From Tritrichomonas musculus (taxonomy: Eukaryota > Parabasalia > Tritrichomonadida > Tritrichomonadidae), in the NCBI GenBank assembly GCA_039105265.1, contig JAPFFF010000001.1, positions 11,160,001 to 11,224,000 of the forward strand: DNA of 64,000 nucleotides, written 5' to 3'. The position numbers and the translations under genes are program-made. How positions within the stretch are numbered: position 1 is the first letter of the stretch; each line of letters opens with the position of its first letter. Positions 56,632 to 64,000 of this stretch are shown piece by piece. The notes below the pieces were generated by a model. It saw nothing but the letters and a program-made list of their open reading frames with translations. It was not told where the DNA came from and did not search any database.

Positions 56632-59600
56632 TTAATGATGATAATCATCATTATTTCTTTTATAATAATTTTGACTTGACTTACTTCTGTTGTCATTTGG
56701 ACTTCTGTTCCCTCGATTATCAAATTGTCTATGATGATCATGGCCAGATTCAGGGCTTCTATTTCGATTATCATTGTATCCATGATCTCTACGGCTATCA
56801 TGATCATGATGATGGTTATTATTATAACCACTTCTTTTATCGTAATGATCACTATTTCTTAAAGCAGGACTTGGGGATCTATCCAGACTAGAGCGTCTTT
56901 GTTGCTTATGATTCTGATCATTTTGATTATTAGATTCTTTTTGTTCATTATTTTTTTTTGAATCAGATTCAACTTTGATATCAGATTTATCAGTTTTTTG
57001 TTCAGTTTTGATTTCTTCAGGTTGCTGTTGTTGTTTTTTCTCTTCTTGATTTTCTGGAGGTTTCTGTTCCTTTGGTTGAAGATTGAGGATGCTTGTTGAT
57101 GCTCTCTTGGTACTTTTTCCTAGAAAAGGGATTTTCTTTGGGGCTATATTAGTGAAAATTTCTTGTTCTTTTTTCATTTTTTCTCTAGTTTTTTCCTTTC
57201 TCTCTCTTTCCAATCTTTCTCTTTCTTTAGCAATCTCTTGTTTTTCTCTTTCCTGTCTTTCCTGCTCTTTCAGTTCTTTGTTCCTCTTCTCTATTAGCAT
57301 TTCTTTCTCTCTTCTTTCTTTGATTTTCTTATCCAAATCTTTTGAACTATGAGAAGATTTCTTACCAGAATCTTTTGAGCCGTGAGATTTCAATTCTCTT
57401 TCTCTCCTTTCCATTTCTCTCCTTTCTTTCTCTTCCTTTGCTTTCTTTTCCAATTCCTCGTTACGATGTTGCTCATTCAATATGTCCAATCCAGTTGCGA
57501 TTTGTTTTTTGGGACGCTGCTGAACTGGTACTGGAGACTGTCTTTTGATCTGTGCTTGTTGTACTGGTTGTCTTTGCTGTTGTTGCTGTTTTTGTTGATG
57601 ATGATGATGATGGTGATGATGAGTACTCATCGATGTCTGCCTTATGCTCCTTTGTCTTGATGTCTGGTTGACAAGTTGAGAGAGTCCTCTATAGCCACCG
57701 TCTCCATCTTCATCTGGGACAACAAAGTCATTGTCATCAAGTCCATCCGAGTAATATTCAACAAAGTCGTCTGAGCCTGAGTCGAAGCTGATGTCGAAGC
57801 GATTGGTGGAACTGTCTGATGATGAGTCTGATTGTGGAGCAGAAGCTGACCTGCTTCTCTTTTCTGTTTTGGAGACTTTTTTGCTTGACTTCTCTGGTTT
57901 GCGCTTCTCTTCATCAGTGGGCTTCGACAGGTCTCGCTTGACTTCTGATTCGGAGCTTTCAGATTCAGATTGAGATCTGGAGTCACTTTTATTGGCTTTT
58001 TCTCTGTCTTTCTTCTCTCTCTCTTCTTTGTCTTTTTGCTCCTTCTCTCTTTTTTCTTTCTCTCTTCTTTCTCTTTCTCTTTCCTCTTTCTCTCTTTTTT
58101 CTTTTTCTTTTCTTTCTCTTTCCTCTTTCTCTCTTTTTTCTTTCTCTCTTCTTTCTCTTTCCTCTTTCTCTCTTTTTTCTTTTTCTTTTCTTTCTCTTTC
58201 CTCCTTCTCTCTTTTTTCTTTCTCTCTTCTTTCTCTTTCTCTTTCCTCCTTCTCTCTTTTTTCTTTCTCTCTTCTTTCTCTTTCTCTTTCCTCTTTCTCT
58301 CTTTTTTCTCTTTCTTTTCTTTCTCTTTCCTCCTTCTCTCTTTTTTCTTTCTCTCTTCTTTCTCTTTCTCTTTCCTCTTTCTCTCTTTTCTCTCTTTCTT
58401 TTCTTTCTCTTTCCTCCTTCTCTCTTTTCTCTTTCTCTCTTCTCTCCTTCTCTTCTTTCTCTCTCTTTTCCTTTTCTTTTAATTCTTTATCTTTTTCTCT
58501 GTCTCTATCTTCTTTATCTTTCTTTTTATCTCTGTCTCTATCTTTTTCTTTGTTTCTTTCTCTGTCTTTTTCTTTTTCTCTGTCTCTATTTTTTTCTTTG
58601 TCTCTGTCTCTATCTTTTTCTTTGTTTCTTTCTCTGTCTCTGTCTCTATTTTTTTCTCTGTCTCTATCTTTTTCTTTGTTCCTTTCTTTATCTCTTTCTC
58701 TGTCTTTATCTCTGTCTTTATCTCTGTCTTTATCTTTTTCTTTGTTCCTTTCTTTATCTCTTTCTCTGTCTTTATCTTTTTCTCTGTCTTTATCTCTGTC
58801 TTTATCTTTTTCTTTGTTCCTTTCTTTATCTTTTTCTCTGTCTTTATCTTTTTCTCTGTCTTTATCTTTTTCTCTGTCTTTTTCTCTATCTTTATCTTTG
58901 TTTCTTTCTTTTTCTTTATCTCTTTCTCTGTCTTTTTCTTTGTTCCTTTCTTTATCTTTTTCTCTGTCTCTGTCTCTTTCTCTATCTTCATCTTTTTCTC
59001 TGTCTCTTTCTCTATCTTTATCTTTTTCTCTGTCTCTTTCTCTATCTTTATCTTTTTCTCTGTCTCTTTCTCTATCTTTATCTTTGTTTCTTTCTCTGTC
59101 TTTTTCTTTTTCTCTGTCTTTTTCTTTGTTCCTTTCTTTATCTTTTACTCTGTCTCTTTCTCTATCTTTATCTTTTTCTCTGTCTCTTTCTCTATCTTTA
59201 TCTTTTTCTCTGTCTCTTTCTCTATCTTTATCTTTTTCTCTGTCTCTGTCTCTCTCTTTTTCTTTTTCTCTATCTTTTTCTCTGTCTCTATCTTTTTCTC
59301 TGTCTCTATCTTTTTCTTTACTTCTTTCTTTATCTTTTTCTCTGTCTCTTTCTTTTTCTTTGTCTCTATCTTTTTCTCTGTCTCTATCTTTTTCTTTACT
59401 TCTTTCTTTATCTTTTTCTCTGTCTCTATCTTTTTCTTTACTTCTTTCTTTATCTTTTTCTCTGTCTCTTTCTTTTTCTTTACTTCTTTCTTTATCTTTT
59501 TCTCTGTCTCTTTCTTTTTCTTTGTCTCTATCTTTTTCTTTGTTTCTTTCTCTGTCTTTTTCTCTTTCTTTGTCTTTATCTTTCTTTTTCTCTTTGTCTC

Positions 59601-61137
59601 TGTCTTTTTCTCTTTCTCTGTCTTTTTCATTTTCTGTTTGATTATTAATAATATTATGGTTGTTTTCTCTTTCTAAATCACTATTTTTATCAGTTTCAGC
59701 TTTATCTGTCTCTTTACTTGTTTTGATCTCACTTTCTTTATTCAGATCACTTGATTTGGAAATTGATAATATAGATGGAGTTGAATTCGATGAGTTTGCC
59801 GTGTTTTTTAAAATGTTTTTAGAAAATGAAAACTTTTTATCAGGTTTTTTGAAATTGATTACAGGTTCATCTTTCTTTTTTTCATCATTTTTTTCGTTTT
59901 TATTTTCTTGTTCGTTAAAATCATTAAGACGACTATCTACTGATTGGCTGCGATAAACAGTTTTTTGCTCTTCTCTGGCAACAGTTATTCTATTAATTTT
60001 TTCTTGTTCAGAAAATTTATTAACCAGTTGGATAAAAGTATCAGCTATTTTAGATGGATCAACTTTATTAGAATAGTAAAATTCTGTTCTATCTACATTT
60101 ATAAATTGACAATTCTTAATAGCCTCAGTGTCTTGATATTCACCAAGTAAAGAAATATCGGGTGGAGGAATACGAGGCGGGCTTTGAGTCCAAATATTAT
60201 AATCACATTGATGATTAGTTATCAAGCTTTCCATCATCTCAAGAGGAGGAGGAGGACAACGTAATTCAACATAGCTAGGAATCTCTAGAGGGAAAAAATG
60301 AGGTGTATAATTCAAACTTTCATTTGATATTTGAACGGAAAGCTTTTTTTTTCTAATTAAATTAGGAAATTTTTCTTTAATTATTGCTTTAATTTCAGCA
60401 ATTTTAGAATGAGTCTGATCTTTATTGAAATTTGGTAGAAGAAAATCATAAATAAAATAAGGTTTGTTTTCCCCAATTATCTCTTCAAGACTCATGTTTA
60501 AGTTATCAAGTGCAATTGAAATCGAAACTAACGCAATAATTTGTGGTCTTGTTGGGAAAAAAAAAAGATTGCTTTGAAAACTATTCATTATTTCTTTTGT
60601 TTCATTATATAAATCTAAGCAAACCCCATGAAATAAATCTTCACAACGTGATTGCTCACCAATTTTCCATCGTACAATTAGTTGTATGTAATTTTCAATG
60701 TAATCATATGGATTTTCAACTGAAAAATTAAAACCAAGAAAATAAATAATATCACTTTCTGCTTGTACAATCCCTTCCCTAAAAAAACTATGAAAAGTAT
60801 CGCTTGAAAAAGTTTCCTGAAGTGAGTTCTTAAAATCAGTTAAAATGGTGAACTCCGGATTTGATTCTTTATTTTGTATTTGTTGATCTAGCCATTTTAT
60901 AAAATCAATTATTTTTTTATCAGCCTTATAATATAAAATTTTGATTGCAATATCATAAGATCCACAAATGTAAAAAACTATGATTTCTTTTGGGAATTCT
61001 AAAATTCTGATTTTTAATAAATAATAAGTTGCTGTGTAAAGAGCTCTAACATCTTCAAAGCGTTCTTTACCGAACATTCCAAGAAGTTCAATGATTTCAT
61101 TCAATAATTTGGGATCTTTAACAACCAGATTTTCCAT
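56632..61137 (-). CDS. cyclin-T/K/L-like protein with a giant mixed-charge domain
   Basis: 1501 residues from ATG at 61137 (MENLVVKDPKLL). Residues 1-250 look like a transcription-type cyclin fold: SDIIYFLGFNFSVENPYDYI parallels the first helix of the second cyclin box of cyclins T/K/L, and FFPTRPQIIALVSISIALDN its third helix. Residues 500-1050 are almost only Lys, Arg, Glu and Asp in words such as EKDRERDK and KEREKDRE, a mixed-charge domain likely to form single helices or nuclear condensates. A Ser/Arg/Glu stretch, an acidic patch, a His/Gln run (about 1172-1190), a second charged helix and a Ser/Arg/Asn/His-rich tail follow. Cyclin L and K also carry RS-type tails, so a role with a transcription or splicing CDK is likely. 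Its first 37 codons are duplicated at 63450-63561. Confidence 0.65.
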   Translation of the reverse strand: MENLVVKDPKLLNEIIELLGMFGKERFEDVRALYTATYYLLKIRILEFPKEIIVFYICGSYDIAIKILYYKADKKIIDFIKWLDQQIQNKESNPEFTILTDFKNSLQETFSSDTFHSFFREGIVQAESDIIYFLGFNFSVENPYDYIENYIQLIVRWKIGEQSRCEDLFHGVCLDLYNETKEIMNSFQSNLFFFPTRPQIIALVSISIALDNLNMSLEEIIGENKPYFIYDFLLPNFNKDQTHSKIAEIKAIIKEKFPNLIRKKKLSVQISNESLNYTPHFFPLEIPSYVELRCPPPPLEMMESLITNHQCDYNIWTQSPPRIPPPDISLLGEYQDTEAIKNCQFINVDRTEFYYSNKVDPSKIADTFIQLVNKFSEQEKINRITVAREEQKTVYRSQSVDSRLNDFNEQENKNEKNDEKKKDEPVINFKKPDKKFSFSKNILKNTANSSNSTPSILSISKSSDLNKESEIKTSKETDKAETDKNSDLERENNHNIINNQTENEKDREREKDRDKEKKKDKDKEREKDRERNKEKDRDKEKERDREKDKERSKEKERDREKDKERSKEKDRDREKDKERSKEKDRDREKDRDKEKERDREKDKERSKEKDRDREKDRDREKDREKEKERDRDREKDKDRERDREKDKDRERDREKDKDRERDRVKDKERNKEKDREKEKDRERNKDKDRERDREKDKDRERDREKDKDRERDREKDEDRERDRDREKDKERNKEKDRERDKEKERNKDKDREKDREKDKDREKDKDREKDKERNKEKDKDRDKDREKDKDRERDKERNKEKDKDRDKDRDKDRERDKERNKEKDRDREKNRDRDRERNKEKDRDRDKEKNRDREKEKDRERNKEKDRDRDKKKDKEDRDREKDKELKEKEKREKEEKERREKEKREKEERERKEREKREKEERERERREKEKREKEERERKEREKREKEERERERREKEKREKEERERERREKEKREKEERERKEKEKREKEERERREKEKREKEERERKEKEKREKEERERERREKEKREKEQKDKEEREKKDREKANKSDSRSQSESESSESEVKRDLSKPTDEEKRKPEKSSKKVSKTEKRSRSASAPQSDSSSDSSTNRFDISFDSGSDDFVEYYSDGLDDNDFVVPDEDGDGGYRGLSQLVNQTSRQRSIRQTSMSTHHHHHHHHQQKQQQQQRQPVQQAQIKRQSPVPVQQRPKKQIATGLDILNEQHRNEELEKKAKEEKERREMERRERELKSHGSKDSGKKSSHSSKDLDKKIKERREKEMLIEKRNKELKEQERQEREKQEIAKERERLERERKEKTREKMKKEQEIFTNIAPKKIPFLGKSTKRASTSILNLQPKEQKPPENQEEKKQQQQPEEIKTEQKTDKSDIKVESDSKKNNEQKESNNQNDQNHKQQRRSSLDRSPSPALRNSDHYDKRSGYNNNHHHDHDSRRDHGYNDNRNRSPESGHDHHRQFDNRGNRSPNDNRSKSSQNYYKRNNDDYHH
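58000..59640 (-). repeat. 1.6-kb pyrimidine-rich coding tract (Lys/Arg/Glu/Asp codons)
   Basis: On the plus strand the tract is nearly all C and T, with G only in CTGTCTC-type words; 58010-58470 is almost pure pyrimidine (TTTCTCTCTTCTTTCTCTTT words). The 12- to 24-base words repeat in many combinations. Such strand asymmetry favours triplex (H-DNA) structures and repeat-length change, although the frame stays open throughout. Confidence 0.75.
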
Positions 61138-61304
61138 GATTAAATTTTGTTAACTCGTTAAGTAAAAAAAAACATGAGGATCATTTATGGTAAAATATTT
61201 GCCCTTATTGAAAAAGAGGCTCTAACATTTGTTGTTATAAGTGAACTTCCTTTTTTAAATAAAAATTATGGTATCTTATCATATTATGATTTTTTAAAAA
61301 ACTA
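61025..61304 (-). repeat. 280-bp exact direct repeat, copy 1 (cyclin promoter and N-terminus)
   Basis: This stretch covers the first 37 codons of the cyclin-like gene and 167 bases upstream. It is identical, as far as I can read, to 63449-63728. Confidence 0.9.
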
Positions 61305-61359
61305 TTTTTTATTATTTGCCAACTATTGAATGAAATAATATTCTTTTTAATAAATAATA

Positions 61360-61393
61360 CCCTTTTTTTCTTTGCTTTGCAGATTCACCCAAA
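61360..61393. repeat. 34-bp inverted repeat, left arm (right arm 63415-63448)
   Basis: CTTTGCTTTGCAGATTCACC recurs in inverted orientation at 63415-63448 with two or three differences. The right arm abuts exactly the start of the second 280-bp copy, so the arm and the duplication breakpoint are probably connected. Confidence 0.7.
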
Positions 61394-61555
61394 AAATCAA
61401 TTCAAAAAATTGTATGATTTTCAAAGTAAATAAATAATTATTTGAAATTTCAATCAAAAGAAATATTTATATGAGTATATCGAATATTGAATAGCACCAT
61501 TCAATTACTCTGAAATGTAGACGATCATATTTTAATTTATCTATTTCGTATCAAA

Positions 61556-62280
61556 GAAGATTAATAACATAAGATTAATAACAGAAGATTAATAACAGAA
61601 GATTAATAACAGAAGATTAATAACAGAAGATTAATAACAGAAGATTAATAACAGAAGATTAATAACAGAAGATTAATAACAGAAAATTAATAACAGAAGA
61701 TTAATGACAGAAGATTAATGACAGAAGATTAAAAACAAAAGATAAGGTCCAGAAGATAAGGTCCAGAAGATTAATAACAGAAGATTAATGACAGAAGATT
61801 AATGACAGAAGATTAATGACAGAAGATTAAAAACAAAAGATAAGGTCCAGAAGATAAGGTCCAGAAGATAAGGTCCAGAAGATAAGGTCCAGAAGATTAA
61901 AAACAGAAGATAAGGTCCAGAAGATCAGAAACAGAAGATTAATAACAGAAGATAAGGTCCAGAAGATCAGTAACAGAAGATAAGGTCCAGAAGATCAGTA
62001 ACAGAAGATAAGGTCCAGAAGATCAGTAACAGAAGATAAGGTCCAGAAGATCAGTAACAGAAGATAAGGATCAGAAGATCAGTAACAGAAGATTAATAAC
62101 AGAAGATAAGGTCCAGAAGATCAGTAACAGAAGATCAGTAATAGAAGATAAGGTCCAAAAGATCAGTAACAAATGATTAATAACAGATGATTAATAACAG
62201 ATGATTAATAACAGATGATTAATAACAGATGATTAATAACAGATGATTAATAACAAATGATTAATAACAGAAGATTAATA
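61556..62280. repeat. 14-bp minisatellite with three unit types
   Basis: About fifty 14-base units in head-to-tail order: AGAAGATTAATAAC, AGAAGATAAGGTCC and AGAAGATCAGTAAC, with a few variants (AGATGATTAATAAC near the end). The first type forms a homogeneous block at 61590-61690, and the other two alternate at 61960-62070 as a 28-base doublet. Period stays 14, so it is a clean array. Non-coding. Confidence 0.9.
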
Positions 62281-62356
62281 AAGGAAAATTAATAAAAAAG
62301 ATTATTCTTAAGGGGACTATTTCTTAAAAGATTGATTCCTTAATATATTATTCTAA

Positions 62357-62490
62357 AACAAAGACTTCCTTTAATTAACAACAAAGACTTCTTTTAATTA
62401 ACAACAAAGACTTCCTTTAACCTGCAACAAAGATTTATTCTAATCTGCAACAAAGACTTACTTTAATTAGCAACAAACACATTCTCTAAC
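62357..62490. repeat. ~24-bp minisatellite
   Basis: Five or six units of CAACAAAGACTTCCTTTAAT plus AA or CTG follow the 14-bp array. Units differ at a few positions. Non-coding. Confidence 0.75.
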
Positions 62491-63448
62491 TAAAGACGAA
62501 CTGAAATTGAAACTATTTTTTAAATTAGTCAATAAAACTCAATTCCTAATAAAAATATTTTATTACGATTTAGTTTTTATATCAAAACCATTAATATAAA
62601 TAAAATATTATAAAATTTAAAAAAAAATCATATTAATTATTAAATAAAAAAGCTTTAATTTCTTTTTACATCGAATAATTAATGTTTCTGTTATCTATAT
62701 CAACTAAAATTCTCAATTATTTTGATTTCATAGTTAATTATAATGCTATTTCATTTTATATTATTAAGTTTTATGGAATTGAACGCATCATATTCATAAT
62801 AATTATAGATATTAGCCAAACAAATAGAAAAGCAATATTAATATTTATGATTCTTTTATTTCTTTTGTATGATATTTTAATTGATTAACAAAAATGAAAC
62901 TGATCAAAATTATATCTTTTATATAATAATATTAAGGATAACTAAGATTTTTTTTGTCAAATAAACATGCAAAATTTAATAGTGATCGAAAAATATTAGA
63001 TTATTTTATATGTGGATCGAAGAGATGATTTATTTATTTGGAAATTGAATCATGCAGAAAGATTTGGTATTGCTTAGTAATTATTTTTCCAAAAGAATCG
63101 CTAATATTATTGTAAAAAGGAAGATATTGAGAAGTTCCAAAAAAGCTTGATTTGCAATCTTTCTAGTTTGATGCTTTTAATACATTCTATTCAAAGCTTC
63201 TAAGAAAATTCTAAGTGATTTTTATAAGAATACGATTTACTGATCGAGAAAATCTTTGATTCTCATTTTTTAACGTATTTAAACGTATAAAAAATATAAC
63301 CATTTTTATTTAATTGAGAGAATTGATAGAATAAGACAAAAGTCATTCAATAAAATATTTATTTTATTTGAATTATTGAATATATTTGAAATAAATAAAA
63401 TTTATTTTTTTTATTTGGGTGAATCTGCAAAGCAAGGAAAAAAAAGGG

Positions 63449-63728
63449 TAAGTTGCTGTGTAAAGAGCTCTAACATCTTCAAAGCGTTCTTTACCGAACA
63501 TTCCAAGAAGTTCAATGATTTCATTCAATAATTTGGGATCTTTAACAACCAGATTTTCCATGATTAAATTTTGTTAACTCGTTAAGTAAAAAAAAACATG
63601 AGGATCATTTATGGTAAAATATTTGCCCTTATTGAAAAAGAGGCTCTAACATTTGTTGTTATAAGTGAACTTCCTTTTTTAAATAAAAATTATGGTATCT
63701 TATCATATTATGATTTTTTAAAAAACTA
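63449..63728 (-). repeat. 280-bp exact direct repeat, copy 2
   Basis: Second copy of 61025-61304, flush on the left with the inverted arm ending at 63448 and on the right with the TA at which the miniature element begins. Confidence 0.9.
63450..63561 (-). pseudogene. duplicated start of the cyclin-like gene
   Basis: The first 37 codons (MENLVVKDPKLL...) and promoter of the cyclin-like gene are copied. The frame then continues for 25 unrelated codons (FFSLLCRFTQIKKINF) and ends at 63373. If transcribed it would give a 62-residue peptide with no cyclin fold. A partial gene duplicate. Confidence 0.75.
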
Positions 63729-63899
63729 GTTTTAAAGGATATTGGAAGATGGTCACTCGGATTCACAATCAATATCGCACAAGTTTTTCAAAAATATGTT
63801 TTATTATTTGGGACTCATCTTTAGGGTCCCTCATATTCCATCCTTGTTCGATATTGATTGTGAATCCGAGTGACCATCTTCCAATGTCCTTTAAAACTA
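63727..63899. mobile_element. MITE with 55-bp terminal inverted repeats, TA-flanked (mariner-like)
   Basis: The arms at 63729-63783 (starting GTTTTAAAGG, containing GGTCACTCGGATTCACAATC) and 63843-63897 are inverted copies with two mismatches over 55 bases. TA lies on both sides (63727-63728 and 63898-63899), the target duplication of Tc1/mariner elements, which are known in trichomonads. The 59-base interior is non-coding, so the element is non-autonomous. Confidence 0.75.
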
Positions 63900-64000
63900 T
63901 CACCATTGAGTTGTTTGCACAAATAGTACCTTCCTCAAAAGTTTGAAAAAAAAATCAGTAGAGGCACTCCTCCATTATTGTTGGAGAACTACAAACAATG

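Larger units (their letters stand above)
61305..63448. other. repeat-filled spacer between the two 280-bp copies
   Basis: 2.1 kb without a credible gene. It contains two inverted segments at its edges (61360-61393 and 63415-63448), a 14-bp minisatellite (61556-62280) and a 24-bp minisatellite (62357-62490). The frame at 62682-62888 is too Ile/Phe/Leu-biased to count as coding. Confidence 0.6.

Noticed and set aside
57992-59641. 549-codon open frame on the plus strand (Ser/Leu/Phe only)
   Set aside because: It is the antisense shadow of the Lys/Arg/Glu/Asp tract of the cyclin-like gene; the pyrimidine-rich strand simply lacks stop codons.
62682-62888. 68-codon plus-strand frame, hydrophobic
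   Set aside because: Composition (Ile, Phe, Leu, Asn, Tyr) is that of random AT-rich DNA; no start context or domain.
1-64000. CRISPR arrays, LTR-type or capsid-bearing elements
   Set aside because: Repeats found are head-to-tail minisatellites or short inverted-repeat elements; no spaced palindromic array, reverse transcriptase, integrase, capsid or polymerase frame was recognised.

Overview
This window looks like nuclear DNA of a flagellated parabasalid protist, most like a trichomonad such as Tritrichomonas. The DNA is very AT-rich. Genes are long, apparently uninterrupted reading frames on both strands, separated by AT-rich spacers. Several genes encode flagellar or basal-body types of protein. 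An ACGTTAA-type box recurs just upstream of start codons, and a large-subunit rRNA fragment of eukaryotic type lies in the middle. The organism assignment is inference; no species-level marker was compared.

Layout. 1-16 kb: an unfinished coiled-coil gene, a CFAP43/CFAP44-type flagellar WD-repeat protein, a CatSper-like cation channel with a large insert between pore and S6, an LRR/coiled-coil protein, a protein built like an mRNA capping enzyme but lacking both sets of catalytic residues, and a small two-helix membrane protein. 16-25 kb: a very acidic repeat/coiled-coil protein, a GNB1L/Asa1-like WD40 protein, an Asn/Glu repeat protein, a 63-residue RIIa-type docking protein, and a mitotic cyclin. 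25-29 kb: a gene-poor stretch with a decayed gene, several short inverted-repeat elements and one copy of a dispersed repeat. 29-38 kb: an RCC1-repeat/protein kinase fusion, then a secreted ADP-ribosyltransferase fused to a papain-like (LRAT/NlpC-type) domain, followed on the same strand by a zinc-finger/LRR/ADP-ribosylglycohydrolase. 38.6-39.1 kb: an orphan 3' piece of LSU rRNA. 39.7-45.7 kb: a tandem segmental duplication carrying Sel1-type gene remnants facing coiled-coil genes; one coiled-coil copy is interrupted near its 3' end by a 610-bp DNA element with a 10-bp target duplication. 45.8-61.1 kb: a UBR4/BIG-like UBR-box protein, an LRR protein with 12-residue repeats, a DENN-like pseudogene, a small acidic protein, and a cyclin-T/K/L-like protein with a very long mixed-charge tract. 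61.1-64 kb: a 14-bp minisatellite, an exact 280-bp second copy of the start of that cyclin gene, and a TA-flanked miniature inverted-repeat element.

How the genes may work together. The transferase/glycohydrolase neighbours could be writer and eraser of ADP-ribose marks and are the strongest candidate for an undescribed pair, although the transferase appears secreted and the hydrolase does not. The CFAP, LRR/coiled-coil, RIIa and channel genes fit a flagellated cell. No retrovirus-like, Polinton-like or other capsid-bearing element was recognised.
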